NCBI GenBank assembly: GCA_037903475.1
Contig: JBAJFG010000370.1
Span: 2,284,501 to 2,348,500, forward strand
DNA from: Ancylostoma caninum
Taxonomy: Eukaryota; Nematoda; Chromadorea; Rhabditida; Ancylostomatidae
Direction: 5' to 3'
Length of the DNA stretch: 64,000 bases
Part shown: positions 10,861 to 20,109 of the stretch, in pieces
Layout: every line of letters begins with the position of its first letter
How positions within the stretch are numbered: the first letter of the stretch is position 1
Made by a program: the position numbers and the translations under genes
Notes under the pieces: generated by a model
Told to the model about the DNA's origin: nothing
Seen by the model: the letters and a program-made list of their open reading frames with translations, nothing else
Databases searched by the model: none

Positions 10861-11269
10861 GTTCAATGATTTAACTCAATCATAATTCTAAGAATAAATG
10901 AATACAGCAATAGAATTGAAAGTAACATCTCTCCGTTAATAGCTTTAAAGAATTAGGAACCGTTCTCAAACCCTAAAGTGTTGCAAGAAATTTGGTTTTG
11001 GTCTGCATCAGAATCTTTTTAGTTTTTACATTGATGAAAAGTAGAACACTAGTCACTTCATACCGTAACTGCTTAAAAAAACATGGTAATACATAATATG
11101 TTGCGTTTTGTGCCGTTACAGTACGGGCTTGGGTTCAGGAGTGGAGGGGGACCAGGGCTGGAAATGGGAAAAGTGGAGAGAGTGGAAATGGACGAATAAA
11201 AAAATGAGAGAATGGAATGGAATGTGTATTGTTCACTAATAATATTTCTGTTATCTTATTTACTGATCA
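10861..11269 (+). repeat. Unknown repeat, unit 1, left part (split by a Helitron)
   Basis: Sequence around 10970-11065 and 11130-11269 is clearly similar to about 16735-16830 and 17096-17220 (shared words include AAGTAGAACACTAGTCACTT). The unit continues at 15864 on the far side of the Helitron. No coding potential was found. Its identity as a transposon or a segmental duplication is open. Confidence 0.6.
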
Positions 11270-11659
11270 CTAGCGCCCCTTCGGGACGCTAGAAAGTGGG
11301 GTGGGGCAGCTACTTGAGGTATGTGCAAAAGCTTCACACATGTGGAATGCTTAGAAATTAGCAAAAAAGCAAAACTAATCATTAGCTGAGCACAAGTACG
11401 AAATTCTCCTTATGTTTTGCGTATACTCTACGGGTCTGGCCGCCAACATCGGGCTTCGAGTCTTCTCGCCATCTTAGCCTTGCCTGCAAGTTCCTAATCC
11501 CGCACCTACATAAAAGCTAATCTACGATGCACTGATAATAGCTACTCTTTTTTGTCAAATTTCTTACATGCCTGGACCCGTTATGAACAGCCAACAGGGA
11601 GAAAGAAGAGATGGTCGACTGAGACACGAATGAGCGCATAGCGTGCCCCTACTCCATCG

Positions 11660-12270
11660 GCAGACGTGCATCTTGTGGTTTCCCCACTATTGGGCCACAT
11701 CGGATCCATTCTCCATCCGTGCATCCGTATCCTGGTTATCCTGTTGGGCCAGGGCAGACCCATCCTCCATTTGTGGATCTGTATCCTGGCGTTCTTCCCA
11801 CTACTGGGCCAGCGCAGACCCGATCCAGCGGAGGGACTCGTATCCCGGCGCTTTCCCCACTAATCGGCCCCTTGCCCCCATCCATGGACCCGTATCCTGG
11901 CGCTTTCTCCAGTATTGGGCCATAGCAGACCCAATCCCCATCCGTGGACTCGTTGCCTGGATTTCCCCGTTAATGGGCCCCTGCAGACCCAACGTCCATT
12001 GATGGACCCGTATCCTGGCGTTTCCTCCACTACTGGACCACGGCGGACCCTTTCTCCATCGACGGACTCGTACCCTGCCGTTTTCGCAGTGTTGAGCCAC
12101 GGCGAGCCCTTTCTCCATCGATGGGCCCGTATCCTGCTGTTTTCCCACTATTGGGCCATGGCAGACCCCTTCTCCATCGACGGACCCGTATCCTTTCGTT
12201 TTTCCACTATTGGGCCACTGCGGACTCTTTCTCCATCGGTGGACACCTATCATGATGTTTTTCTGGACTA
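11660..12270 (-). repeat. Minisatellite, about 60-bp unit, inside the Helitron
   Basis: About ten copies of a unit reading CGTATCCTGG...CCCACTATTGGGCCA...TCTCCATC on the plus strand. It is the reverse complement of the array in the Helitron at 20570-21440 and of the shorter array at 56040-56470. Open frames on both strands here are by-products of the repeat. Confidence 0.85.
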
Positions 12271-12471
12271 CGGGGCCCCGGCTCATCTGTCCGTCATCAC
12301 TGCAGCCCCACTCTTTGCAAATCTCGAAAATGATGGAACAAAGTTAGGAAATATTTTGGAAGTTTGATCAACTGCACAAGTTGCACAACTGGTTTCAGAA
12401 AATGTCACAACAGCTTATGATGATGCGTTCTTCATCCCGTGTATTTGATTGTACTTCTTAAAAATGGACGG

Positions 12472-12726
12472 TATTGTGGGCGCTGAGACTCTTGGACTTT
12501 GTATAGTCCGAATGCACAATTAAGGCGGTGGTTCAGTGGAATATTTATTACTGTACAAGTGAGAGCGAGCAAGGAGAGAAGTGAGTGCCTCGTAGGGCTT
12601 ACAGCATCATTCTGACTAGCAACAAGTATCTCTAACCCGAGACGGGTCAGCTCCGCCCCCTCCACAGGAGGTACAGTATCGGCGGTAAACATGAATACTA
12701 CAAGGATCATCGATCTGTCGATGATA
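12472..12726 (-). repeat. BEL/Pao copy 1, 3' LTR
   Basis: 255 bp, one mismatch to the LTR at 15139-15393. Read on the minus strand it opens with a small hairpin (TCATCGA / TCGATGA) next to the border. It supplies the stop codon of the Gag-protease frame (12616). Confidence 0.93.
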
Positions 12727-14826
12727 CTCCGGCGGGCAACAAGAATTATCACTATTAATATCACTGATCTTGGCTTTCTTCCTTGTCGTCGTGGTGCGGC
12801 CAGGATCGACTTCTTGAGGTGGACGGCGGCGAAACACAGCTCGAGGACGTGAAAGGCGACGACGGGTTGCAGGAATTGAAGGCGAACGGCGGCTGGACGG
12901 CGTGAGAGGCTGCTTGACGTGGAGTACAGGACGGCGGCGGCTGGAGTTGAAGGCAGACGGTTGGAGTTGTGAAGATTGTAGCCTTTTCATGACTACAGAG
13001 TGATTTTTTACGACATGCGTCGCATCTTCCTTCAATGGAAATGTGGTAGGTGTGAAACTGTAGGCGTGGCAAACTCCATTTTTGTACGTATCGGAGTACT
13101 TCGAGAGCTTTTTGCATCTCTTGCGCTCCTTTGCCCTTGTTTCTAGTACATTGAGTCCAGAGCCCTTTTGGGGCGCACGGACCTCGGTGTTTTCCCACAC
13201 AGCTGTCAGATTATAACTGACAGATTCAACGTGATTTACTTCGGTCAACCCACTACCGTAAATTGTGGGACCGAAAACCGTTCTGGCAATGTGTAATCCA
13301 GATGGGGTTTTAGTTACATGGCCGGTAACTAGGTCATGATAATAGTCAAGACCCACTAAAACGCGTGGAATTTGCCGTTCTCCACGTACTTTCGTACTTG
13401 CCAAATAAATATCGTTGGCTTTCAAAAACTCCGCGTCAGCTTGACCAAGTTTCACGGATGGAAATCCACTTGTAATGACTGGCCGAGTTTCTACGGTCAT
13501 GTCGATGTCTTGTCCAAATGCCGTCCCGACTTTGAGAGGAATGATGTGGCTTTTGCACGTTTCCATGTGTCCACCGCTCCCAGATAATGTGCACATTTTG
13601 GTCTTTTTCTTTGGAAGGCCAAATTGTTCTACAAGTTTCTCCTCAACTACGGTTTTTTGTGAACCCGAGTCGAAACAGAACAACACTTTTTCAAATTGCC
13701 GCCGTTTTGCGTTCCATATGCTGCCCTCAGCTGTCATTAACACAGTTTGTTTGCTTATTGAACTAACGGTGCGACTATGGAGTTTTGTGAAATTATCCAT
13801 GCACATTTGTGCATTAATTGATGTATGTTTTCTGCAATCATATCGGGTTCTATCCGACCTCTGACCGCAGTTTTGACAGCCCTTTCTATCTGAGTGGTTG
13901 GGCGGCATGTCCCTTGATTGTCGCGTGTCATCATAATTACTCTGTGTTTTGTCCTTTTTGAAGCACAGGCTGATGTGGTGCTTCTGTCCACAAAATGAGC
14001 AGTCCTGTTTTCGGCAGACCCAACTGTTATGGGTCCGTGAGAAACATTTCCAACAGCGATTTTGTTCTTTAAGTGCTTTTCGGCGCATGCTTTGATCGCT
14101 GACGGTACGGCATCGTGTAGGTGAGTGATTGCCCTTGTGGCAAAATATGCATCCCTCACCGTAATTGGGTCTATAGTTAGGGCGCTTCCTTCTTGATTGT
14201 TTGACCCTGCCGTTGTTTTTCTGGCCTAATCTTGTCTCAATGTATGCATTTGTGGCAATCTCGTTCTTGAGAAGTGCCATTGGGTTGCGTCTGTTTTGGC
14301 TAGAGTATGATGTATGTGAAACTGACGATAATGACACGCAGTTTTTATTTTGCTCGGTGTTTTCGGCAATATTTTGAACGATTTCTAAATCGTCTTTGAT
14401 TGGAGCACATACTTTTTGAGCTCTAGGTTCTGGATATTCTAGCCGATTCTCCAAATTTTCTTGAATCTTATTAGATTCGTTGAACTTTGCTGTTAAAATA
14501 GCGATGAGGTCGTTTGCCTCTGCTATTGATGTGTGCAGCTCAGATTCTTCCGTTATTTGGTGAATTTCCGCAAGAACTTTCCTTTTCTCTAAGGTGTCCT
14601 CGCAGTTTTTGTACTCATCTAGTAACTCTCTGTACAATTTTTGGAGGTCCTCTTTTGCCTCATTGATTCGCTGTATGCTACTTTGTAGTAATGCTGTCGT
14701 AGAGCGACATTTCGCATGATCTGCTCTATATTCTGCACTCTCTGTACTCCCTTTGTAGAAGTCTACTACTTTTCTTAGCGATCTGGCGCTAAGAACAATG
14801 GGAATTCTGTGGAAATGAAGTGCCAT
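12616..14826 (-). CDS. gag-pro: BEL/Pao Gag-protease polyprotein, 736 aa, truncated
   Basis: This is the structural and protease part of a BEL/Pao polyprotein. A helical Gag region fills residues 1-200. Two perfect CX2CX4HX4C zinc knuckles lie at 226-239 and 258-271, a CX2CX4HX3C motif at 276-288 and a further Cys pair at 317-320. The aspartic protease follows, with active-site DSGS at 386-389 and the conserved block to about 530 (family pattern DUF1758). After about residue 560 the family pattern is lost. The tail is Arg/Pro-rich and comes from the element's 3' non-coding region and LTR, as expected after an internal deletion. A full BEL polyprotein is roughly 1700-1900 residues. The start ATG at 14824-14826 follows a leader after the 5' LTR. 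Confidence 0.9.
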   Translation of the reverse strand: MALHFHRIPIVLSARSLRKVVDFYKGSTESAEYRADHAKCRSTTALLQSSIQRINEAKEDLQKLYRELLDEYKNCEDTLEKRKVLAEIHQITEESELHTSIAEANDLIAILTAKFNESNKIQENLENRLEYPEPRAQKVCAPIKDDLEIVQNIAENTEQNKNCVSLSSVSHTSYSSQNRRNPMALLKNEIATNAYIETRLGQKNNGRVKQSRRKRPNYRPNYGEGCIFCHKGNHSPTRCRTVSDQSMRRKALKEQNRCWKCFSRTHNSWVCRKQDCSFCGQKHHISLCFKKDKTQSNYDDTRQSRDMPPNHSDRKGCQNCGQRSDRTRYDCRKHTSINAQMCMDNFTKLHSRTVSSISKQTVLMTAEGSIWNAKRRQFEKVLFCFDSGSQKTVVEEKLVEQFGLPKKKTKMCTLSGSGGHMETCKSHIIPLKVGTAFGQDIDMTVETRPVITSGFPSVKLGQADAEFLKANDIYLASTKVRGERQIPRVLVGLDYYHDLVTGHVTKTPSGLHIARTVFGPTIYGSGLTEVNHVESVSYNLTAVWENTEVRAPQKGSGLNVLETRAKERKRCKKLSKYSDTYKNGVCHAYSFTPTTFPLKEDATHVVKNHSVVMKRLQSSQLQPSAFNSSRRRPVLHVKQPLTPSSRRSPSIPATRRRLSRPRAVFRRRPPQEVDPGRTTTTRKKAKISDINSDNSCCPPEYHRQIDDPCSIHVYRRYCTSCGGGGADPSRVRDTCC

Positions 14827-15124
14827 GGCTTTTTTGGCTCACTTCGGAAAGGTTCCCGTGAGATTTGTCGTTCAGAGACGACTATGTGCGCTGCAATTAG
14901 CTCACGCAAGCGCTAACTGTAATGCCAGTTAGGCTGGGTTGAATCGATAGCGATTCTGGACCCTTGATTGGATCCGTGATTTTAGGGCACTTTGGCTCCT
15001 AGGATAGACTTCGCTAACCTCTTACGGCTTAGGGTGGGCCGTGAAATTGCTCTGGTGTGAGCTAGTCTCTTCTCCAGGCTCCAGAGTTGTTACGCTCTGA
15101 CGCGGGAGGAATGGCTTTATTTTA

Positions 15125-15136
15125 GCCGATGCACCA
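15125..15136 (-). promoter_or_regulatory. Primer-binding site matching tRNA-Gly(GCC)
   Basis: Two bases inside the 5' LTR, the plus strand reads GCCGATGCACCA. That is the CCA-added 3' end of tRNA-Gly(GCC) as known from C. elegans, so the minus-strand transcript would pair with this tRNA over 12 bases. The spacer is AA (15137-15138). Confidence 0.8.
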
Positions 15137-15138
15137 AA

Positions 15139-15393
15139 TATTGTGGGCGCTGAGACTCTTGGACTTTGTATAGTCCGAATGCACAATTAAGGCGGTGGTT
15201 CAGTGGAATATTTATTACTGTACAAGTGAGAGCGAGCAAGGAGAGAAGTGAGTGCCTCGTAGGGCTTACAGCATCATTCTGACTAGCAACAAGTATCTCT
15301 AACCCGAGACGGGTCAGCTCCGCCCCCTCCACAGGAGGTACAGTATCGGCGGTAAACATGAATACTACAAGGATCATCGATCTATCGATGATA
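15139..15393 (-). repeat. BEL/Pao copy 1, 5' LTR
   Basis: 255 bp, one mismatch to the 3' LTR, followed directly by the target duplication GACGG at 15394-15398. Promoter and polyadenylation signals for the element would lie here; none was singled out. Confidence 0.93.
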
Positions 15394-15863
15394 GACGGAT
15401 CCTCAAGCTGCATAATCTCCTAGGGACCTCATAGAAAGATGCATAAGGAACATATCCCAAGTGAAGACACCGAGTGAATCCTTCGATACATCCTCCACGG
15501 TATGCACACTTCATTTCGAAGTGTTATCCTCCACTGATCCAAAGTTGAGTGAAGTCAACAACAAAGCTCCGGCAGAGGGGTGACTGCTCCGTACATTGCT
15601 GCTACGCATCGTCAAATCGTTGAAAACACTGTCTCGCCTGGAGGGCTCGAGACCGCTATGTAGCTGGTGGTCCCGCCGCGAAATCCCGAATGCACCCGAC
15701 TTCCACTACGTCTATGCACCTATGACGAAACATCGGCCGAATGTCCCATCAGCTTCGCATCCTCGCCAGGCACAGTCTATAACTGAGTCTCACGGCGAGC
15801 GCATGCGATCACGTGCTGTCCCCCTACGTCTGCGCTCTAGAAAATTTTGTTGCACTACCATGA

Positions 15864-16200
15864 TTTATATAAGAGGATATCTGACCTATCACCATACTAG
15901 CAACACCCATTTCCATCAATCACAGCTTTTCCCGCTTCATGGATCTCTTAGATGCCAGTCCCACGTCTTCGCCACAACGCGAATGCGTTGGTGTGGTGAC
16001 GATGGTGGACGGGACTAAGAAACTACAACTCGAGATGGCGGCAATTTACAGTCACTTTAGCAGCGAGCGTTCGAGCTGGTGGCAACTGACAGTCGCTAGA
16101 GGCTGCGGGTACCCAAGTTCCTCGTCCCGCAGGGCCGCTGTCTCGGACACTGCACTGCCAAAACGACTCCACATACATGTACACTGCCTGCAGGCATAGC
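15864..16200 (+). repeat. Unknown repeat, unit 1, right part
   Basis: This continues 10861-11269 beyond the Helitron. It is similar to about 17240-17440, sharing CATGGATCTCTTAGATGCCA-like and TTTACAGTCACTTTAGCAGC words. No protein was recognised. Confidence 0.6.
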
Positions 16201-16210
16201 TCATGAATAC

Positions 16211-16241
16211 AACAGTTATAGATCGCCGCTCTATAACTGTT
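16211..16241. repeat. Perfect 12-bp-stem hairpin
   Basis: AACAGTTATAGA and its exact complement are separated by seven bases (TCGCCGC). It lies between the two repeat units. Possible roles include an insertion footprint or a structured RNA; none is supported. Confidence 0.6.
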
Positions 16242-16729
16242 TTGGTGCTATTGATTTCATGGAACCGAGAATGAAGAAAGATAAGAAAACAATAATAAAT
16301 AATAAGAATAAACCAGTAGTCGATTGAGCTGCAATTCTAAGACGAAACACATGTGAAATCAATTGGTGTTCTTCTGAAACATCCATTTTCCATTGATAAA
16401 ATAAGGAATTGACTCTTTTATTTTTTTTTCGTTTTGCTCAGAAATCCAAGTGTAAGTGATTCAATACAGTTATACATATGCTCAAGAGAAGGTAACTACA
16501 GCAATAGTACAGGGTGTTTTTCCGGGCGTAAAATCGGTGCAATTGCGGACCCAGTACAAAAGCTACGTGCGAATTGCTGGAACCTCCGCTCTCACGTGGT
16601 CTTTCGACTGAGAATTTGATCTATTGGAATGGATCTGATCGCGCGCGATGTTTACTCCCGGAAAAACACACTGTAATGAAAACAACGTCTCCTCTAGTAG
16701 GTTTAAAAAAATTTAAAAAGGAGGAGGCG

Positions 16730-17620
16730 TCGTCGGATTCTAAAGTGTTGCAGTAAAGTTGACTTTTGTCTGCATCAAAATCTTTCTGATTTAGATTTGA
16801 TGAGAAGTAGAACACTAGTCACTTTAGCACCATTTGCGAAGGCAGATTTATTTTTAGAAAAAAATCATTTCTCTGCGCGTCAACGCTTTCGAAATTCCTT
16901 CGTGATAATGGTGCAAGATAGTGTTGTCGTTCAGAGTTGTTTTTTTTTAATCCTTTACACAAGCAATTTCTTCGCCAAGTAGCTTTACGAAAGAAATTGC
17001 ACCACTGTGCATGTACCCTAACTGTGAAAGAAGACATGGTCATCTGAAATAGATTACGAACTCGTGGCGTTACGATGGATGTCATTGGAGGTAGGTTCAG
17101 AACTGGGTGGGGTAGGAGTGGAGATGAAACGAATAAAAAGTGAAAAAATGGAATAGAAAATGAGTTGTCCCTAATAAGATTTCTATTTAGGTTCCACTAA
17201 TAAGATCTCTATTTAGTCTATTTGTCATATTTGACCCTATCACAATATTGTCAGCAATAATTTCCATTAATCACAGCATTTTCCGCTACATTGATCTCTT
17301 AGATGCCATTTACAGTTCTTCGCAACGCGAGTGCCGCGCGCGGTGGTTGGTGGGGTTGCGGCGGTGGGGGGGGGGGGCTAAGAAACTAAAGCGCGAGCTG
17401 GTGGCAATTTACAGTCACTTTAGCAGCGAAAGATGTGGAGCGTTACGGTTGAGCATTAATTGCGTGAGGTGCGAAGATCTCGCACCTCCCTCGCACTTGC
17501 GCAACATTGGCAACCGTTGCTTAAGCAGAGTGCCTAATCAGGGCAGCTGCCCAGACAACTCGGACCAATTGTCGCGGCCGACATCTAGGTATTAGAGCAA
17601 ACCTCTAGGGCACGTCACTA
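16730..17620 (+). repeat. Unknown repeat, unit 2 (uninterrupted paralogue)
   Basis: This is the second copy of the unit at 10861-11269 plus 15864-16200. It keeps the junction where copy 1 carries the Helitron, so it serves as an empty-site reference. A G-run at about 17366 is not in copy 1. Confidence 0.6.
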
Positions 17621-18691
17621 AAGGCAGTGTCTCACCTCGTTTCGTGGGTTGTATGTAGATAGCAACAGACTCTAGACCTCCTCGTCACAGTGATTCAAAT
17701 GATGTACGTCAAAGCTCAGAAAAGTGACGAAAACCCCGTTTTCGGAGGGTCCGAAAGTACAGTACACGGACCACTTGGGCGGAGCGGTCCGTGATTTTGC
17801 TGGCTGTCCGCCACGTCTGCGCCACTTAAGCTAGCGGAAGAATCGCACAATTCTCTAGCATCGAAAAATGTCGGGACGGGGAAACGGTCAAGAGGTACCC
17901 GATCTACATAATTAGGCGGGGGCGGCTGCCAGGAACTGCCCAGATCAGCGCTGCTGAGCTGGTAACAGCGCCAGCGGGCTCGTCCGCCGCGTACGCCGCA
18001 AGCTCCACCTATTACGCCGCTGCTGCAAAATTTTCCTTACGGGGGTCGCCGCGACTGCTTCATTTCCCTTATGGAAGTCTAATGGTGCTTAAATCTTTAA
18101 GATTGTATAAATGAAGGATGTCAACTTTTTTGTGTGGATTTTGAGGAATTTCGGGAACATTTCAATTTTTGTTCTCACAATTTCCACTTTGATAAAGCCA
18201 ACGACGACTAAATTGAAGCTCATAGACTAAACTGAAACAAACTGAAGTTCATACGAGCGGAGCTTGGTCTTTCTTACTTCCAGATATAGTTCACCTAGTA
18301 GCAAAATACGTTCTTGCCAATCAATATGGCATCTAGTGCATGCTAGGGTGCGAGAATTGCCCCACAGACGTGCAGTTACCACGCAAGCATGCCTCAGGGA
18401 TACCACTTCCTAGAGTAGCCACTGATTTACATTTCATCCAATATTGATTACTTGAAACAACAGTGGGATCAGAAATCACTACTTCGACCGACCGCGCAGC
18501 TTTAAAACTTCTTTTTGAATGACCACAATTTACGTGTGGATTATTCAAACTCATTAAAACTAACTGCTTGACTGCGCTTGTGTATTTTGTACTTGTCAAT
18601 TTTAGCGGTTCATTCAGATTCGCTTACACTAACATTTCCTAGTGTCTGTCTTATTTTCTAGCGTCTGTCTTAAACAACGTATTGAAATAAA
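17621..18691. other. No gene recognised
   Basis: About 1 kb without supportable exons. An inverted motif around CGGACCACTTGGGCGGAGCGGTCCG (17765-17790) forms a short hairpin. Confidence 0.4.
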
Positions 18692-19751
18692 TCTGTATAT
18701 ATAAAGTAGAAAGTCTGTGTGTGTGTATGTGTGTGTATGTATGTATGTTCCTTAAAGAAATTGCGGAGGGTTAACCGATCGGGACCAAACTTTGCACTCT
18801 TATTCCTCATGCGCCGGCGGAGGTTTTAGGCTACTTCGTGCCAGGCATTATCGATTGATTTATCGATTGTATCGATTTTTCGCTAATTTTGCTCAAGGGT
18901 CGATGGGGACAAGTATACTGGGATATCTCAATATTCTGAACACGAATATGGCAACCGTTATGCACGAAATTATCGATTTATCGATTTTATTGATTTTTCG
19001 CTGATTTTCCCCAGGGGTCGATGAGGATATGCCTACTGGGGTTTCTTCATGCCCTGAACACGAATACGATAACCGTTCTGCACGAAAATATCGACTTATC
19101 AATTTTATTAATTTTTCACAGATTTTCTCCAGGGGTCGATGAGGATTTGCCAACTGGGGTTCCTCAACGCGCTGAACACGAATATGATAACCGTTTTGCG
19201 CAAAAATATCGATTTATCGACTTTATTGATTTTTTGCTGTTCTTGCCTATGGGGCGGTAGACACATGTCTACTGGGGTTCGTCAATACGCTGAACACGAA
19301 TACGGCAACCATTCTGCACGAATTACTGATTTATCGGTTTTATAGAATTTTTGCTGTTTTCGCCCATGGGTCGGTGGGGACGTGTCTACAGGGATTTTTC
19401 AGTATGCCGAACACAAATACGACAATTGTTTTGCATGAATATATCGATTCAATAATGTCTTCTGTTTTTTCCTGCTTCTGAAAAGGGGCAAAATGTGCTT
19501 ATTGGATCAATCGAACACGCTAAACACCAAAGTACGAATATGGCAACTGTTTTCCACGAATTTCTCATCGAAATAACTTCATTTTCGCTTACGGGGCTAC
19601 TTCGGGGAAGGGTTACTTGGGCATGGCTAATGTGCACACCACCAAAATTACGGGTACTTGCAATGATTTTATCAGCAATATCAATTGTCCTTTTCAGTGT
19701 GAGAGGGCCGGGGTTGTAAAACACCCGAGCGAAGCCGGGTATGCCGTCTAG
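18692..19751 (+). mobile_element. Non-autonomous Helitron with 118-bp internal tandem repeat
   Basis: The 5' end reads A|TCTGTATATATAAAG and the 3' end CACCCGAGCGAAGCCGGGT (hairpin) ...CTAG|T. These are the host A-T insertion, 5' TC and 3' CTRR signatures of Helitrons. A TGTG/TATG simple repeat follows the 5' end and a 118-bp array fills the middle. There is no Rep/helicase coding region. Confidence 0.8.
18850..19455 (+). repeat. Tandem repeat, 118-bp unit, about 5 copies
   Basis: CTGAACACGAATA-type words recur at 18936, 19054, 19172 and 19290, with a weaker one at about 19407, giving a 118-bp period. Each unit also carries TATCGATTTATCGATTTTAT and a CAGGGGTCGATGAGG stretch. Chance open frames occur on both strands. 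Confidence 0.85.
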
Positions 19752-20109
19752 TAAATAGATAAATCAGAAAAAAGTATCTACCATAGCAAACTGTACTAGA
19801 AGCTTTTCATCTTTTATTTCACTCATTTCCGTAATTTCCGACTTACTCGCCGCGCTGCTGACGTCGCGCGCGACATTGGGCATGTGGGCGGGGCATGCGG
19901 TGGCCTGCACTGCAGTGCACGGCTGCCAGGAGGCTGATGCGGCCATCTGACGGTAATTGGCTCGGGTACCTCTTGACAGTGATCCGTCGGGACGTTAACA
20001 GGGAGAAGCCGTGAACTTGCCGAGACGTTGAAGAAGCGCAGAGTCGACATCGCTTGTGTACAGGAAACGAAGCGGAAGGGGCCAAGTCGGGCGATATTGG
20101 CGATGGTTA

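Larger units (their letters stand above)
12472..15393 (-). mobile_element. BEL/Pao LTR retrotransposon, deleted for RT, RNase H and integrase
   Basis: Two 255-bp LTRs (12472-12726 and 15139-15393) differ at one base. A perfect 5-bp target duplication GACGG flanks them (12467-12471 and 15394-15398), the length usual for this group. The minus-strand body encodes only Gag zinc fingers and an aspartic protease, and that frame runs straight into the 3' LTR. The polymerase and integrase region is missing, so the copy moved with borrowed enzymes or was deleted afterwards. Near-identical LTRs point to a recent insertion. Confidence 0.93.
11270..15863 (-). mobile_element. Non-autonomous Helitron (minus strand), split by a BEL/Pao element
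   Basis: Read on the minus strand, the 3' end is a GC hairpin (CTAGCGTCCC / GGGGCGCTAG) ending CTAG followed by T. The same hairpin ends two other Helitrons here (21648 and 56655). The proposed 5' end at 15863 reads A|TC. Removing 11270-15863 joins flanks that resemble the uninterrupted paralogue at about 17180-17260. Without the BEL insertion it is about 1.67 kb, close to the 1.54-kb relative at 20110. No Rep/helicase is present. The 5' end is less certain than the 3' end. Confidence 0.6.

Noticed and set aside
11801..12367. Open frames of 150-161 codons on both strands
   Set aside because: Same minisatellite in the opposite orientation; no independent support.
12616..13140. Arg/Pro-rich C-terminal tail of the BEL Gag-protease frame as a functional domain
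   Set aside because: It is encoded by the element's 3' non-coding region and LTR after an internal deletion. BEL copy 2 has similar sequence in the same place, between the envelope gene and the LTR.
18850..19455. Regular repeats considered as a CRISPR array
   Set aside because: Units are contiguous 118-bp tandem copies with no spacers, inside a Helitron of a eukaryotic genome.
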